64,000 bases of DNA from Halocynthiibacter namhaensis (GCF_000812685.1 NZ_JWIF01000012.1:62001-126000); one strand, 5' to 3'; positions 37,662 through 48,308 are shown, counted from the stretch's first letter. Notes: generated by a model not told the origin, from the letters alone. Numbers and translations: made by a program.

Positions 37662-39644
37662 TTACAGAAATCCGCGCGCCATGGTCTGGGACCATTCCTT
37701 CACAAGGACTTCGGATTTCAGCGCGCCTTCTGTTGCGCGTATTTTTCGATGTAGATAAAAGTTGTCGGCGTCGCAGGTCATTGAGGTTTCCGTGTCGATT
37801 TCGACCTGCCAGTCGCCGCGCCCATAGGTGAAGTTCCACTGTGATGCATAGCTTGCGCTCAGCGGATCATCAGGATGGATCGCATACCGCAGGGACACAT
37901 GGCTGCCGCTTTCCAAACCATGGCCCGGATCGCGGGATTTCCCATAATCATCAAAGGTTTCCAGAACGATCGTGCCATCGTCTTCCTGACTTTGTTCAAC
38001 GCGCGAGGCGGTGTCGCGCAGCACCTCGCTTTGCAGGGTTGGAAAGCTATCCGCAGCCCCAGGATGTGCTGTGTCACCCGTGTCTGTTGCCCGGCGCACG
38101 GGCAAAGACAGGCTGCTGTTTTCAGTCACAAGCGTGACGGTTGTGGCCTGCGCTGCGGGCCAAAGAATGGGCCAATATGAGGTCGATAACCCCAGGCGTA
38201 AACGATGCCCGGGCCGCAAGCGATGGGACAGTTCATTCAGCTCAATTTCGGCGTCATAGATTTCGCCGGGCAGCAAAAATTCGGGGGTTTCATGGCTTGC
38301 GTGATGCGTCAGATTTAGCGGGCGATAGCTGATCCGCTGCGAGACACCCTCGGGCGAGACATCACATAGGCGCGCCATAAGTTGGGCGGTGGGCTGGTCG
38401 ACGCGAAAGCTGATTTTCAACACAGGCCGTCCAAGCAGTTCCAACGCATCGGGCAATGCATTCGTGTCAAAACAAATGCTTAGCGCGTCATCTGCGGATT
38501 GATCCCCCGGCAATTCATTGTCCACGCGCATGCCCGCGCAAAAATAGCCGCTGGTTTGGCCGACATGGGCGGGGGTTTGCACATGGGTTTCGCCGGGTTG
38601 GGCGCTGTTGGTCAGGCCGTTTGCGCCGAAAAACAGGGTCTGCATTTGAACGTTTTCAGAAGGCCAATTTTCCTCAGATATCCAGCGCCCTTCGCGGGGT
38701 TTATTCTGCGGCGTTGGGTTGAAATGTTCCTGCATGAAGCTGCGATAAGCGGGCAAATCTTCCGCGCCGTTTTGCTCATTTTTCATCCAACGATCAAACC
38801 AACCGATGACCTCTGAATGAAAATCAGCGGCACCCAATTTTGAGATATGGGCATAACGATGTTCCCAGGGGCCAACCAGCGCCTTTGCGTTTGGCAGTGA
38901 CTTCGCAAGCAGGGACGGTGTGTTAACATAAGAATCCGCCCATCCCGTGATGGCAAGAACAGGCAGCTGAACCTTGCTGAAATCCTCACAGATTGAACCA
39001 TGCTTCCAGAACGCATCCCGTGTGGGATGGCTTAGCCATTCCGCCGCAAGATCGGGCAGGTTTTCCATGCGGGCGATCCAATCTTCGCGCCAATCGGGGC
39101 GCAATTCAGGGTCAGCAGGGCGGGACAGATAGGCGAACATTTGGCTGGCCCAATTGGCATTGTCGCTCAGCAAACAGCCGCCCATATAGTGAATGTCATC
39201 GGCGTATCGATCCGCAGTGGAGGCAACAGAAACGACGGCTTTTAAGGCGTTTGGTTGACGATAGGCCAGCTGCAAGCCGTTAAAGCCACCCCAAGAAATT
39301 CCAATGATCCCGATGGAGCCATTGCACCAGGGCTGCGCGGAGATCCATGCGATGATCTCTTCGCCGTCGGACAATTCCTGTTCAGAATATTCGTCGTCAA
39401 AAGACCCTTCGGAATCGCCCGTGCCAGCGATATCCACCCGCACGCAAGCATAGCCTGCCTTGGCAAAAACGCTGTGGGTGGTTTCATCGCGCGCAGCGGT
39501 TCCGTCGCGCTTGCGGTAGGGCAAATATTCCAAGATAGCCGGAGCGCTCTTGACCCCCTCAGGCATCCAAAGCCGCGCCGACAACCGACGCCCATCCCCA
39601 AGCACAACCCATTGCGTTGATGTGTTTTGTCCAAAATCCTGCAC
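37662..39644 (-). CDS. CocE/NonD family hydrolase (X-Pro dipeptidyl-peptidase S15 type)
   Basis: A 660-aa alpha/beta hydrolase of the CocE/NonD family, which cleaves ester or amide bonds (cocaine esterase, X-Pro peptidases). The nucleophile is in GIIGISWGGFNGLQLAY (about residues 112-128), preceded by AGYACVRVDIAGTGDSEG (about 67-84). The catalytic Asp region is ITGWADSYVNTP and the His is in VGPWEHRYAHIS. The C-terminal jelly-roll domain has RLRPGHRLRLGLSTSYWPIL. No signal peptide, so it acts in the cytoplasm. The start is GTG with GAGAAGG eight bases upstream. It heads the transporter operon, 21 bases before the solute-binding protein. Confidence 0.9.
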   Translation of the reverse strand: MQDFGQNTSTQWVVLGDGRRLSARLWMPEGVKSAPAILEYLPYRKRDGTAARDETTHSVFAKAGYACVRVDIAGTGDSEGSFDDEYSEQELSDGEEIIAWISAQPWCNGSIGIIGISWGGFNGLQLAYRQPNALKAVVSVASTADRYADDIHYMGGCLLSDNANWASQMFAYLSRPADPELRPDWREDWIARMENLPDLAAEWLSHPTRDAFWKHGSICEDFSKVQLPVLAITGWADSYVNTPSLLAKSLPNAKALVGPWEHRYAHISKLGAADFHSEVIGWFDRWMKNEQNGAEDLPAYRSFMQEHFNPTPQNKPREGRWISEENWPSENVQMQTLFFGANGLTNSAQPGETHVQTPAHVGQTSGYFCAGMRVDNELPGDQSADDALSICFDTNALPDALELLGRPVLKISFRVDQPTAQLMARLCDVSPEGVSQRISYRPLNLTHHASHETPEFLLPGEIYDAEIELNELSHRLRPGHRLRLGLSTSYWPILWPAAQATTVTLVTENSSLSLPVRRATDTGDTAHPGAADSFPTLQSEVLRDTASRVEQSQEDDGTIVLETFDDYGKSRDPGHGLESGSHVSLRYAIHPDDPLSASYASQWNFTYGRGDWQVEIDTETSMTCDADNFYLHRKIRATEGALKSEVLVKEWSQTMARGFL

Positions 39645-39719
39645 GTTCGTCGCCTTCTCATCCCTTAATTTGGACGACTGTTAACGTTATTCTTGCATCG
39701 CGGAAGTGAGCGAGTGTAA

Positions 39720-39759
39720 GCTATGTGATGCTAGTTGCATCTAACTAGCATCACATAGC
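39720..39759. promoter_or_regulatory. Perfect 17-bp inverted repeat, likely operator
   Basis: GCTATGTGATGCTAGTT (39720-39736) is followed by a six-base spacer GCATCT and its exact reverse complement (39743-39759). Inside it a shorter repeat is nested (GATGC-TAGTT-GCATC). It lies between the divergent CocE operon and the XRE-family gene, and ends just ahead of that gene's AGGA ribosome-binding site and its ATG at 39775. There is no T-run, so it is not a classical terminator. The likeliest role is a dimeric operator for the adjacent regulator; an RNA hairpin that masks the ribosome-binding site is the alternative. Confidence 0.75.
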
Positions 39760-39774
39760 GTCAGGATTTGAGCC

Positions 39775-40578
39775 ATGGGAAATGATTTTTCAGAAAATTT
39801 ACGATCCCTTTGTGCTGAACGTGGCTCAATTGCGCAGGTCTGTCGGGACATTGGAATCAATCGACAACAGTTCAATCGATACCTAAGCGGCAATGGTATG
39901 CCCTCAGCCCATACCCTGCGCCGCATCGCGCGCCACTTCAGAATGACCGAAAGTGACCTGCTGCTTGACCATCAGCCCTTCGTGGAACGGTTCATCCAAA
40001 ATGTGACGTCCAGAAAACGCCGGCCAATGGATGTGATGACCAATATTTTCAGTGGTCAGGCCCGGGACCTTCGCCGATATTTGGGGTTCTATCACGGGCA
40101 TTTTTGTACCCCGTCCTGGGAAGGGACAGCCCTGCGCACATTAATATGGATCAGGGAACAAGATGGCTATGTTGTGTCGCACACATATGAAGTTGCGATT
40201 TCGCCGGATGGCAGCATTCGACAAAGAACGCGCTATAGCGGGCTGTTGTCGTGGCGTGGGAACCGGATTTATCTGATCGAAAATGCGTTTAGTGACGATG
40301 GCTTCATCTCGGAAACGATCCTATTCCCTGCCCATCGTCAGCAAGTCCAATATTTGCGTGGCATGACGGTCGGCGTGGCATCGCGCCCGCGTTTGTCGCC
40401 TTATTCATCCCCCACGATCTGGAAACGCGTCAGTGAAACCGTTTCAGCCCGCGAAGCCATTGGCGCTTGCGGTGCTATCGCGTTAACCAGTTCAAGGTTG
40501 GACCCAACCATCCAAAGGCTTCTTTCGGAAAGCCAGGAGCAAGGCAGCACCTTCTCCACAATTCAAGGATTATTTTGA
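39775..40578 (+). CDS. XRE-family helix-turn-helix regulator with a unique C-terminal domain
   Basis: A 267-aa protein. The N-terminal HTH_3 domain covers about residues 5-62 (SIAQVCRDIGINRQQFNRYL then PSAHTLRRIARHFRMTESDL). The remaining ~200 residues contain repeated aromatic-rich strands (YLGFYHGHFCTPSWEG, YSGLLSWRGNRIYLIENAF) and look like a ligand- or protein-binding domain I do not recognise. It is divergent from the CocE/ABC operon and has a perfect inverted repeat directly in front of it. It probably autoregulates and controls that operon. Confidence 0.82.
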   Translation: MGNDFSENLRSLCAERGSIAQVCRDIGINRQQFNRYLSGNGMPSAHTLRRIARHFRMTESDLLLDHQPFVERFIQNVTSRKRRPMDVMTNIFSGQARDLRRYLGFYHGHFCTPSWEGTALRTLIWIREQDGYVVSHTYEVAISPDGSIRQRTRYSGLLSWRGNRIYLIENAFSDDGFISETILFPAHRQQVQYLRGMTVGVASRPRLSPYSSPTIWKRVSETVSAREAIGACGAIALTSSRLDPTIQRLLSESQEQGSTFSTIQGLF

Positions 40579-41130
40579 CGAAAGCTACGCATTTCTGGCG
40601 AGCCGTAACCAGTCGAAGGGAGTTGGCTGTTGGGGCGGTATTATAGAAGAAATACACCTGTTTCGGGTTCTGGTTTTCCATCAGACATCAGTCATTTCAA
40701 GTATCAGTGAAGGATTGATTGAAAATCCGGTTTGCGACAATGTTTGCGTTCATTATTCGGCCCTGAAACACGTCCACAAAGTGGGGTATCTCGCAAGCCC
40801 TTAACTGCCAAGGTTTCGATTGAAATTCGAGTGTTCACTGTGAAATTGTTTGGGGCGTAAGCTTCGGAACGTGAGCTGGCATGCCTGAGGTTTGATTTCC
40901 CTCTCGAACACGCAAGCTGTCCGACACAGCAGTCGTGGATCTTTGCACAAATGACTAATCCATTGGGCGAGAATTAGAAGTGCGCGCGTGGTAGGCCTTC
41001 GGCGCGAAATTCCCTAGGAAAGGCCGTCAGGTTTTTTGCATGATGATGACGGTCACATGAATATGCATCTTCAATAAAGGGGTGCTGAGAGGCTAGAACG
41101 AATGATCATGAAATTCTTATAGGTCTTTGC
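40579..41130. other. Intergenic region before groESL, nothing recognised
   Basis: About 550 bases with no plausible gene. Short open frames have no ribosome-binding site or recognisable product, and I saw no tRNA, transposon ends or long repeats. The groESL control signals begin at its right end. Confidence 0.45.
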
Positions 41131-41159
41131 CTTGACTTGACTTCCTCACGGTCCTATCT
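41131..41159 (+). promoter_or_regulatory. Probable RpoH-type heat-shock promoter of groESL
   Basis: CTTGAC (41131-41136) and CCTATCT (41153-41159), 16 bases apart, resemble the sigma-32 pattern CTTGAA-N-CCYATNT. They lie just upstream of the CIRCE element, so the operon could be under both RpoH activation and HrcA repression, as reported for other alphaproteobacteria. Confidence 0.55.
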
Positions 41160-41167
41160 CTTTTGTA

Positions 41168-41194
41168 TTATCACTCACCATAGGTGAGTGCTAA
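41168..41194 (+). promoter_or_regulatory. CIRCE element (HrcA operator)
   Basis: TTATCACTC-N9-GAGTGCTAA at 41168-41194 matches the CIRCE consensus TTAGCACTC-N9-GAGTGCTAA with one mismatch (T for G at the fourth base of the left arm). It lies 73 bases before groES. HrcA binds this repeat to repress groESL until heat shock. Confidence 0.92.
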
Positions 41195-41267
41195 TACCGG
41201 AATACCGGAGAGATTGCCCTTTGCTGAAAAGGGCCCAAAACGTAACATAAGCCAGGAGTTATCCAAC

Positions 41268-41555
41268 ATGGCATTGAAACCACTGCACGATCGCGTGCTT
41301 GTCCGCCGTACTGAAAGCGACGAAAAAACCGCTGGTGGCTTGTACATTCCTGATAGCGCAAAAGAAAAACCAGCTGAAGGCACTGTTGTGGCTTGCGGCG
41401 AAGGTCTGCGCAAAGATTCAGGCGAGCTGATCGCAATGGCTGTTAAAGACGGCGACACAATTCTGTTCGGCAAATGGTCCGGCACAGAAGTAACTGTCGA
41501 CGGCGAAGAGCTTCTGATGATGAAAGAAAGCGACATCATGGGGATCATTTCCTAA
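41268..41555 (+). CDS. groES: Co-chaperonin GroES
   Basis: A 95-aa lid of the GroEL folding chamber. It has the family N-terminus ([20 protein letters not shown]), the mobile loop [15 protein letters not shown] (about residues 21-35), and the terminal DIMGIIS. Length is standard. AGGAG stands before the ATG at 41268. The CIRCE element and heat-shock promoter lie upstream, and groEL follows after 63 bases. Confidence 0.97.
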   Translation: MALKPLHDRVLVRRTESDEKTAGGLYIPDSAKEKPAEGTVVACGEGLRKDSGELIAMAVKDGDTILFGKWSGTEVTVDGEELLMMKESDIMGIIS

Positions 41556-41594
41556 TTTTAGGATCTGACCACGTGCCACGCACTTTCTATCTGA

Positions 41595-43265
<1,671 letters not shown>

Positions 43266-43350
43266 GACGAATTTCCTTAAGGAAATTCTGTCTGAAAGCA
43301 TCAGGCGCTTGGCCCTAGGGCCAACCGGCCAAAAGCTGTTAGCCAAAAGA

Positions 43351-43392
43351 AAATAAAAGGGGCTGCTCATAATTGGGCAGCCCCTTTTATTT
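43351..43392 (+). terminator. Intrinsic terminator of groESL
   Basis: A perfect 16-bp stem, AAATAAAAGGGGCTGC (43351-43366) with its complement at 43377-43392, loop of ten; the right arm ends CCCCTTTTATTT and provides the U-rich tract. A second, smaller palindrome (GAATTTCC-TTAA-GGAAATTC, 43269-43288) lies right behind the groEL stop and may protect the 3' end or add to termination. Confidence 0.88.
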
Positions 43393-43559
43393 GGCTAGGG
43401 TATTGTTCAAATATGGCTTTGCGCAAATCTTGCGTCATTCTGGACGATGGGTATTAAAGATGGCTTCGATCAGATCAAAAACGACGCATCTTGTCGAAAT
43501 TTACCGTGCAGGCTTGATGGATCGCCTGTAAGCCCGTCGCGGCGATACAGGAGGACAGC

Positions 43560-45563
43560 ATGACATTATCTCTCGGGGTGGACACGGGCGGAACCTATAC
43601 GGACGCGGTGCTTGTACGTGATGAAACAACGGTTATTGCCTCGGCGAAATCGCTGACCACGCGCCATGACCTGGCAGAAGGCATTGGCCGTGCTGTCGAA
43701 GCCGTGTTGGATCAAGCTGATATTGACCCGAATGAGGTGAGCCTCGCATCTTTATCCACCACTTTGGCGACCAACGCGCTGATCGAAGGTCAGGGCGAAC
43801 GGGTTGCGTTGGTGTTGATTGGTTTTGGCGAAAAAGATCTTGAACGCCATGGTCTGTCAGATGCAATGGCGGGCGATCCAGTGTTGTTCCTGGAAGGTGG
43901 GCATGATCATTCCGGTGGTCAGGCAAAACCCCTAGATGAAGACCGGTTGCGGGGGTGGTTGGCTGAGGTTGGTCAAGACGTGTCCGGTTTTGCCGTCGCC
44001 GGGCAATTTGCCACGCGCAATCCCGCACATGAACAAAAGGCATCAGATATTATCCGCGAGACGACAGGCAAAGCAATCAGCGCCTCGCATCATCTAAGTG
44101 CCAAACTGAATGGCCCAAAGCGTGCGATCACGGCGGTTTTGAACGCGCGTTTGGTGGGGATCATCAGCCGTTTGATCACACGCGCTCAGACGCGGCTTGG
44201 TGAATTGGGCGTGCACGCACCTTTGATGGTCGTGCGCGGTGATGGTGCCTTGATCTCGGCTGAAATGGCTCTGGAACGTCCGATTGAAACCATTCTGTCA
44301 GGCCCCGCAGCCAGCATTGTGGGCGCACGTTGGATGACCGGGCAAAGCGATGCTTTGGTCAGCGACATTGGCGGGACTACGACTGACATCGCTTTGTTGC
44401 GCGATGGGCGTCCTGCCATCGATCCAAACGGGGCCCGCGTTGGCCCATTCCGTACCATGGTCGAAGCGGTGGCTATGCGAACAACAGGCCTTGGCGGTGA
44501 CAGTCAGGTGCATATGAAAGCACAAGGCTTGGGCAGTATGGTTGCCCTTGGCCCCAAACGTATCGTGCCAATTTCACTGATCGCGATGGATGCGCCAAAG
44601 ATCGTGCATGACACTCTGACCAGGCAAATGCGCGCAGCTGCGGTGGATGAATTGCATGGGCAGTTTGTGCGCGCGGTGAAAGGCAGTGCGACGACGGGGC
44701 TTGATACCCGAGAAGCCACATTGCTGGAGCGTATTGGTGAGGGCGTGCAGCCCCTTGATATGATCCTGAGAAATCGGGTGGAGCATTCCGTTTTGCGTCG
44801 TCTTATTGGGCGTGGGCTTGTGCAATTGTCCGGCGTGACACCATCCGATGCCAGCCATGTTTTGGATCTCAACGACGCTTGGGATCGGGATGCTGCGAAA
44901 ATGGCGTTGGACCTGTTTCGTCGTCAGATATCCGGGGCAGGGCAGGTTTTAGCGGCGTCGCCCACGGTGATGGCGCAGATGATCATCGATTGCTTGACAC
45001 ATGAAACTGGGGTCGCACTGCTTGAATCCGCATTTGCTGAAGAAACGGATGATTTCATCTTGCCACCCATTGATCTTGCCCGCCATGTTTTGACGCAGAA
45101 GGGCTTGCAAGGCCATGCGGGGCTTGTTCGGATCAACACGGGTTTGAACCTTCCTGTTATCGGGCTTGGCGCATCGGCGCCAACCTATTACCCGGCGGTT
45201 GGAACCTTGTTGAGTTGCCAAATGGAGGTCCCCGAATTTGCAGGTGTCGCCAATGCAATTGGGGCTGTGGTAGGGCGCGTGACCATCCGACACAGCGGCA
45301 CCGTGACCAGCCCGTCTAATGGGCAATATCGTGTTCATCTGGAAACCGGCCCTGAGGCTTTCATCGATTCAGACAAAGCGCTGCAACGTCTCGAAGATGA
45401 ACTGCGCATGAGGGCGACCAAGGATGCTGACAGTGCTGGGGCTGAGGGCGTGCAAGTCACTGTACAGCGCGATATCAGAACGGCCAATATCGAAGGCAAC
45501 GATGTCTTCATTGAGGCGGATATCACCGTGGAAGCATCAGGTCGCCCGCGCATTGCCGCCTAA
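43560..45563 (+). CDS. Hydantoinase/oxoprolinase family protein (HyuA-like)
   Basis: A 667-aa ATP-dependent hydrolase of the HyuA family with an actin-like ATPase fold. Signatures are the N-terminal GVDTGGTYTDAVLV (about residues 6-19), STTLATNALIEGQGERVALV (about 66-85), MVVRGDGALIS (about 222-232), GPAASIVGARWMTG and the phosphate-binding DIGGTTTDIALLRDGR (about 269-284). Partners of this family (HyuB) open 5-oxoproline or hydantoin rings, but no HyuB gene is near, so the substrate is unknown. The start has a very strong AGGAGG ribosome-binding site. Confidence 0.9.
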   Translation: MTLSLGVDTGGTYTDAVLVRDETTVIASAKSLTTRHDLAEGIGRAVEAVLDQADIDPNEVSLASLSTTLATNALIEGQGERVALVLIGFGEKDLERHGLSDAMAGDPVLFLEGGHDHSGGQAKPLDEDRLRGWLAEVGQDVSGFAVAGQFATRNPAHEQKASDIIRETTGKAISASHHLSAKLNGPKRAITAVLNARLVGIISRLITRAQTRLGELGVHAPLMVVRGDGALISAEMALERPIETILSGPAASIVGARWMTGQSDALVSDIGGTTTDIALLRDGRPAIDPNGARVGPFRTMVEAVAMRTTGLGGDSQVHMKAQGLGSMVALGPKRIVPISLIAMDAPKIVHDTLTRQMRAAAVDELHGQFVRAVKGSATTGLDTREATLLERIGEGVQPLDMILRNRVEHSVLRRLIGRGLVQLSGVTPSDASHVLDLNDAWDRDAAKMALDLFRRQISGAGQVLAASPTVMAQMIIDCLTHETGVALLESAFAEETDDFILPPIDLARHVLTQKGLQGHAGLVRINTGLNLPVIGLGASAPTYYPAVGTLLSCQMEVPEFAGVANAIGAVVGRVTIRHSGTVTSPSNGQYRVHLETGPEAFIDSDKALQRLEDELRMRATKDADSAGAEGVQVTVQRDIRTANIEGNDVFIEADITVEASGRPRIAA

Positions 45564-45684
45564 ATCGCGACCCTTGCAGATCAGTGACATCTGGCCAGGA
45601 ATTGCCCAATTAAGCATCGGGACTTGTTCCTGGCCGTCCCAAAGCATAGATTCACTTTAAATGAAGTGTTTAAGGGGCGGTTTG

Positions 45685-47706
45685 ATGCGCTGGATTATCC
45701 GATTTTTCATGTTTTTGGTTGTGGTCGCCGGCGTGGCGATCGTTGGGTTGCTGATGATCCCAGGCGAGAAAATCGCGCAAATCGCTAAGGAACAATTTGA
45801 GGCCGCGACAGGTCGACCAATTGAGATCTCAGCAGATGTCAGCACCACAATTTGGCCTGTCCTTGGTGTGCGTACCGGCCGGGTTGAAATCGCCAATGCA
45901 CCTTGGTCTGACAATGGTCCAATGTTGGCTGCGGATGAGCTTTTGGTTGGGGTGAATGCGCTGTCTTTGCTCAGCGGGAACATCGATATTCGACGCATTG
46001 AGGCGATCAGCCCCGAGGTGCTTTTGGAGGTGCGTTCCGATGGCACGCCCAACTGGGCTTTTGAAGGCGTTGCACCAAGTACGGGAAGCGGCGAAACCTC
46101 CACATCCACGGGTGCTTCGATCCCGGCGTTCACGGTGGGCAAGGGCATTGTCTCAAGCGGGGGCGTGCGGTGGTTGGATCACCAAACCGGCACCGATGTC
46201 ACCCTGAGCAACGTGAACATGGAGTTACAATTGCCCAGCTTTGAGGGCGAGGGCTCAGTGCATCTAGAAATGTCAATGAATGGCGTGAGCCAAGTTCTTG
46301 ACGCAAAGATCGCAGAATTTGGCCCGTTCTTGAACGGCGCGGTGTCTAACCTTTCTGCGGATGTATCTATTGGGGGTTCGACCGCAGGCTTTCAGGGGCG
46401 GGGCGGCTGGATGCCATTGGCCTTGGATGGTGCGGTGACTGCGGATCTTGATGATATGGCGTCTGTCTATAAAATTGCTGGCCAAACGCCGGTGTCTGTG
46501 CCGCGTGGGTTTGGACAAGCGATCGCAGTGAAAGGGAATTTCACCCTGACACCTGAAAAAACAGTGCATCTACGCGGGGCAACTCTGACGCTTGATCAAA
46601 ACACGTTCAGCGGTGATGTCGACGTGAACATTGCGGGCAATCGCCCCAACATTCAAGCACAGCTTTCCGCGGGTGATCTCGATTTCTCAAGTCTTGCAGC
46701 CTCTGAGAAAGAAGGCGGAACACCGGCCACTGGGGCCGCCGGTGGCACGGGGTGGTCACGCGATGTGATTGATGCTTCCTTCCTATCTACCGCTAATGCA
46801 CGGATCGGGTTTGCGGCGCAAAGCATTGATTTGGGCACGTTGAAATTGGGTCCGACACGGGCCTCAGCTACGTTGGATAATTCGCGTATCGAATTCGACA
46901 TTGCTCAGATTGCGGCCTATCAAGGCAACGTCAGCGGAAACTTCGTTATGAACAACCGCAGCGGTCTGTCCATCGGCGGCAATCTGAATTTTGCGCAATT
47001 GGCGTTGCAACCCGCGCTAAGGGATCTTGCCGGGTACGAGCGTTTGATTGGGACCGCTGATTTTCAGATGCGTTTCCTGGGTGTGGGCAACACTATGCAC
47101 GCCATCATGAACAGCCTGTCGGGCGGCGGCAGCTTTGCGATTGGGCAGGGCGAATTGCGTGGGCTGGATTTGGCCGGGATGCTACGTAATTTTGATTTGT
47201 CTTTTGAGGGCGAGGGCAAGAAGACGATCTTTGATTCCGCAGGGGCCAGCTTTACCATGGATGGGGGCGTGTTGCGCAATGATGACTTGGCCTTTGTGGC
47301 GGATCGTATCCGTGCCGATGGTGCTGGTGTGATTGGGATTGGTACGCAAACATTGGATTATCGCGTGACACCGGCGGTTGCGTTGGGCGATGGCGGGATT
47401 ACGATTCCAGTGATCATTGAGGGCACCTGGGCAGACCCCAAATTCCGCCCCGACCTTCAGGCCATCATCGATCAAAATTTGGCGGAAGAAAAAGCAGCCC
47501 TTGAAGCCCGCCTTGCCGAGGAACGAGCCGCCGCCGAGGCACGTTTAGAACAGGAACGCGCTGAACTGGAAGCTCGGGCTGCGGAAAAACTCGAGCAAGA
47601 GTTGGGCGTGACGCGGGAAGAGGGCGAGGACCTTGAAGACACGCTTCGCCGTGGCTTGGAGAACGAAGCCAAAGACGCCCTGCGCGGGTTGCTTGGCGGG
47701 AACTAG
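45685..47706 (+). CDS. AsmA family protein
   Basis: A 673-aa envelope protein anchored by one N-terminal helix (IIRFFMFLVVVAGVAIVGLL, about residues 3-22), with the AsmA N-terminal domain (ATGRPIEISADVSTTIWPVL, about 42-61) and the AsmA_2-type C-terminal region (FAQLALQPALRDLAGYERLI, LSGGGSFAIGQGELRGLDLA). AsmA-like proteins form long beta-groove bridges thought to carry phospholipids across the periplasm. The last 85 residues are a highly charged coiled coil (EARLAEERAAAEARLEQERA). ATG 45685, with AAGGGGCGG before it, is preferred over ATG 45661. Confidence 0.88.
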   Translation: MRWIIRFFMFLVVVAGVAIVGLLMIPGEKIAQIAKEQFEAATGRPIEISADVSTTIWPVLGVRTGRVEIANAPWSDNGPMLAADELLVGVNALSLLSGNIDIRRIEAISPEVLLEVRSDGTPNWAFEGVAPSTGSGETSTSTGASIPAFTVGKGIVSSGGVRWLDHQTGTDVTLSNVNMELQLPSFEGEGSVHLEMSMNGVSQVLDAKIAEFGPFLNGAVSNLSADVSIGGSTAGFQGRGGWMPLALDGAVTADLDDMASVYKIAGQTPVSVPRGFGQAIAVKGNFTLTPEKTVHLRGATLTLDQNTFSGDVDVNIAGNRPNIQAQLSAGDLDFSSLAASEKEGGTPATGAAGGTGWSRDVIDASFLSTANARIGFAAQSIDLGTLKLGPTRASATLDNSRIEFDIAQIAAYQGNVSGNFVMNNRSGLSIGGNLNFAQLALQPALRDLAGYERLIGTADFQMRFLGVGNTMHAIMNSLSGGGSFAIGQGELRGLDLAGMLRNFDLSFEGEGKKTIFDSAGASFTMDGGVLRNDDLAFVADRIRADGAGVIGIGTQTLDYRVTPAVALGDGGITIPVIIEGTWADPKFRPDLQAIIDQNLAEEKAALEARLAEERAAAEARLEQERAELEARAAEKLEQELGVTREEGEDLEDTLRRGLENEAKDALRGLLGGN

Positions 47707-47711
47707 GTGTA

Positions 47712-48308
47712 GTGCAAAACCTTCATTCGGATTTACTGGCGCTTTCTGAGGACGAGGCCCGATGCAGAGCAATCTTAGACGGAATTTCTAGTGATGCATT
47801 TGAGGCTTGGTGGTTCTGTTCTGGCGACGAAGGCGACCTTCACTTGGTTCAATGCAGGGGCATGTCTAACTTAAGCAAGTCAGAGCGCATCTTTTTGGTG
47901 TGGGCAAGGGGCCACCTTCTTTTGCATGAACTAGATGTGAATGTTGAAAAAGATGCAGAAAGTTATTTTATATGGGCCTGTGAGCAGTGCGATCTATTCA
48001 GGGAGTTTGAAAGTTTTGTAAAAAGAGACGTAAAGCTTCACGTTTGTGGATCTAGTGACGTGGAGGATCGTTTTCTCTCTTTTCTTCAGATGGTTAGATT
48101 TGTTGCTTTTTCGAGAATGCGGAGTGAGTGGAAGACGTTCCTAGTTCACTTGGATGGGCAGGTTTTACCGAAAGATGAACTCAGTAAAATCTCGATGAAA
48201 TTACCTAACTCAGGTGGATTGCGCCTAATGGACGACTGGAATGATCAATGTTATTCTTTCGAAACGGATGAGGCATTTGGATACTTTCGCTGGCTAACAT
48301 CGGCGTAA
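47712..48308 (+). CDS. Hypothetical protein, unrecognised
   Basis: A 198-aa soluble protein with no signal peptide or membrane helix. It is rich in aromatic residues and cysteine (AWWFCSGDEGDLHLVQCRG about residues 32-50, WACEQCDLF about 88-96) and contains helical stretches such as LSFLQMVRFVAFSRMRSEW. The DNA is AT-richer and less codon-biased than its neighbours, which suggests a recent arrival or relaxed selection. The start is a GTG with TAGGTG close upstream. A shared terminator lies behind it, facing gcrA. I recognise no family. Confidence 0.55.
   Translation: MQNLHSDLLALSEDEARCRAILDGISSDAFEAWWFCSGDEGDLHLVQCRGMSNLSKSERIFLVWARGHLLLHELDVNVEKDAESYFIWACEQCDLFREFESFVKRDVKLHVCGSSDVEDRFLSFLQMVRFVAFSRMRSEWKTFLVHLDGQVLPKDELSKISMKLPNSGGLRLMDDWNDQCYSFETDEAFGYFRWLTSA

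Noticed and set aside
36079-37839. Long open frame of 586 codons starting at 37839 as the binding-protein gene
   Set aside because: Its first ~85 codons lie inside the CocE gene and read through the gap without signal peptide or ribosome-binding site; the true start is the Tat signal at 37640 in another frame.
40579-41130. tRNA, IS remnant or small RNA in the gap before groESL
   Set aside because: No tRNA cloverleaf or GTTC-type T-loop, no terminal repeats and no transposase fragment could be found; a small RNA cannot be excluded without expression data.
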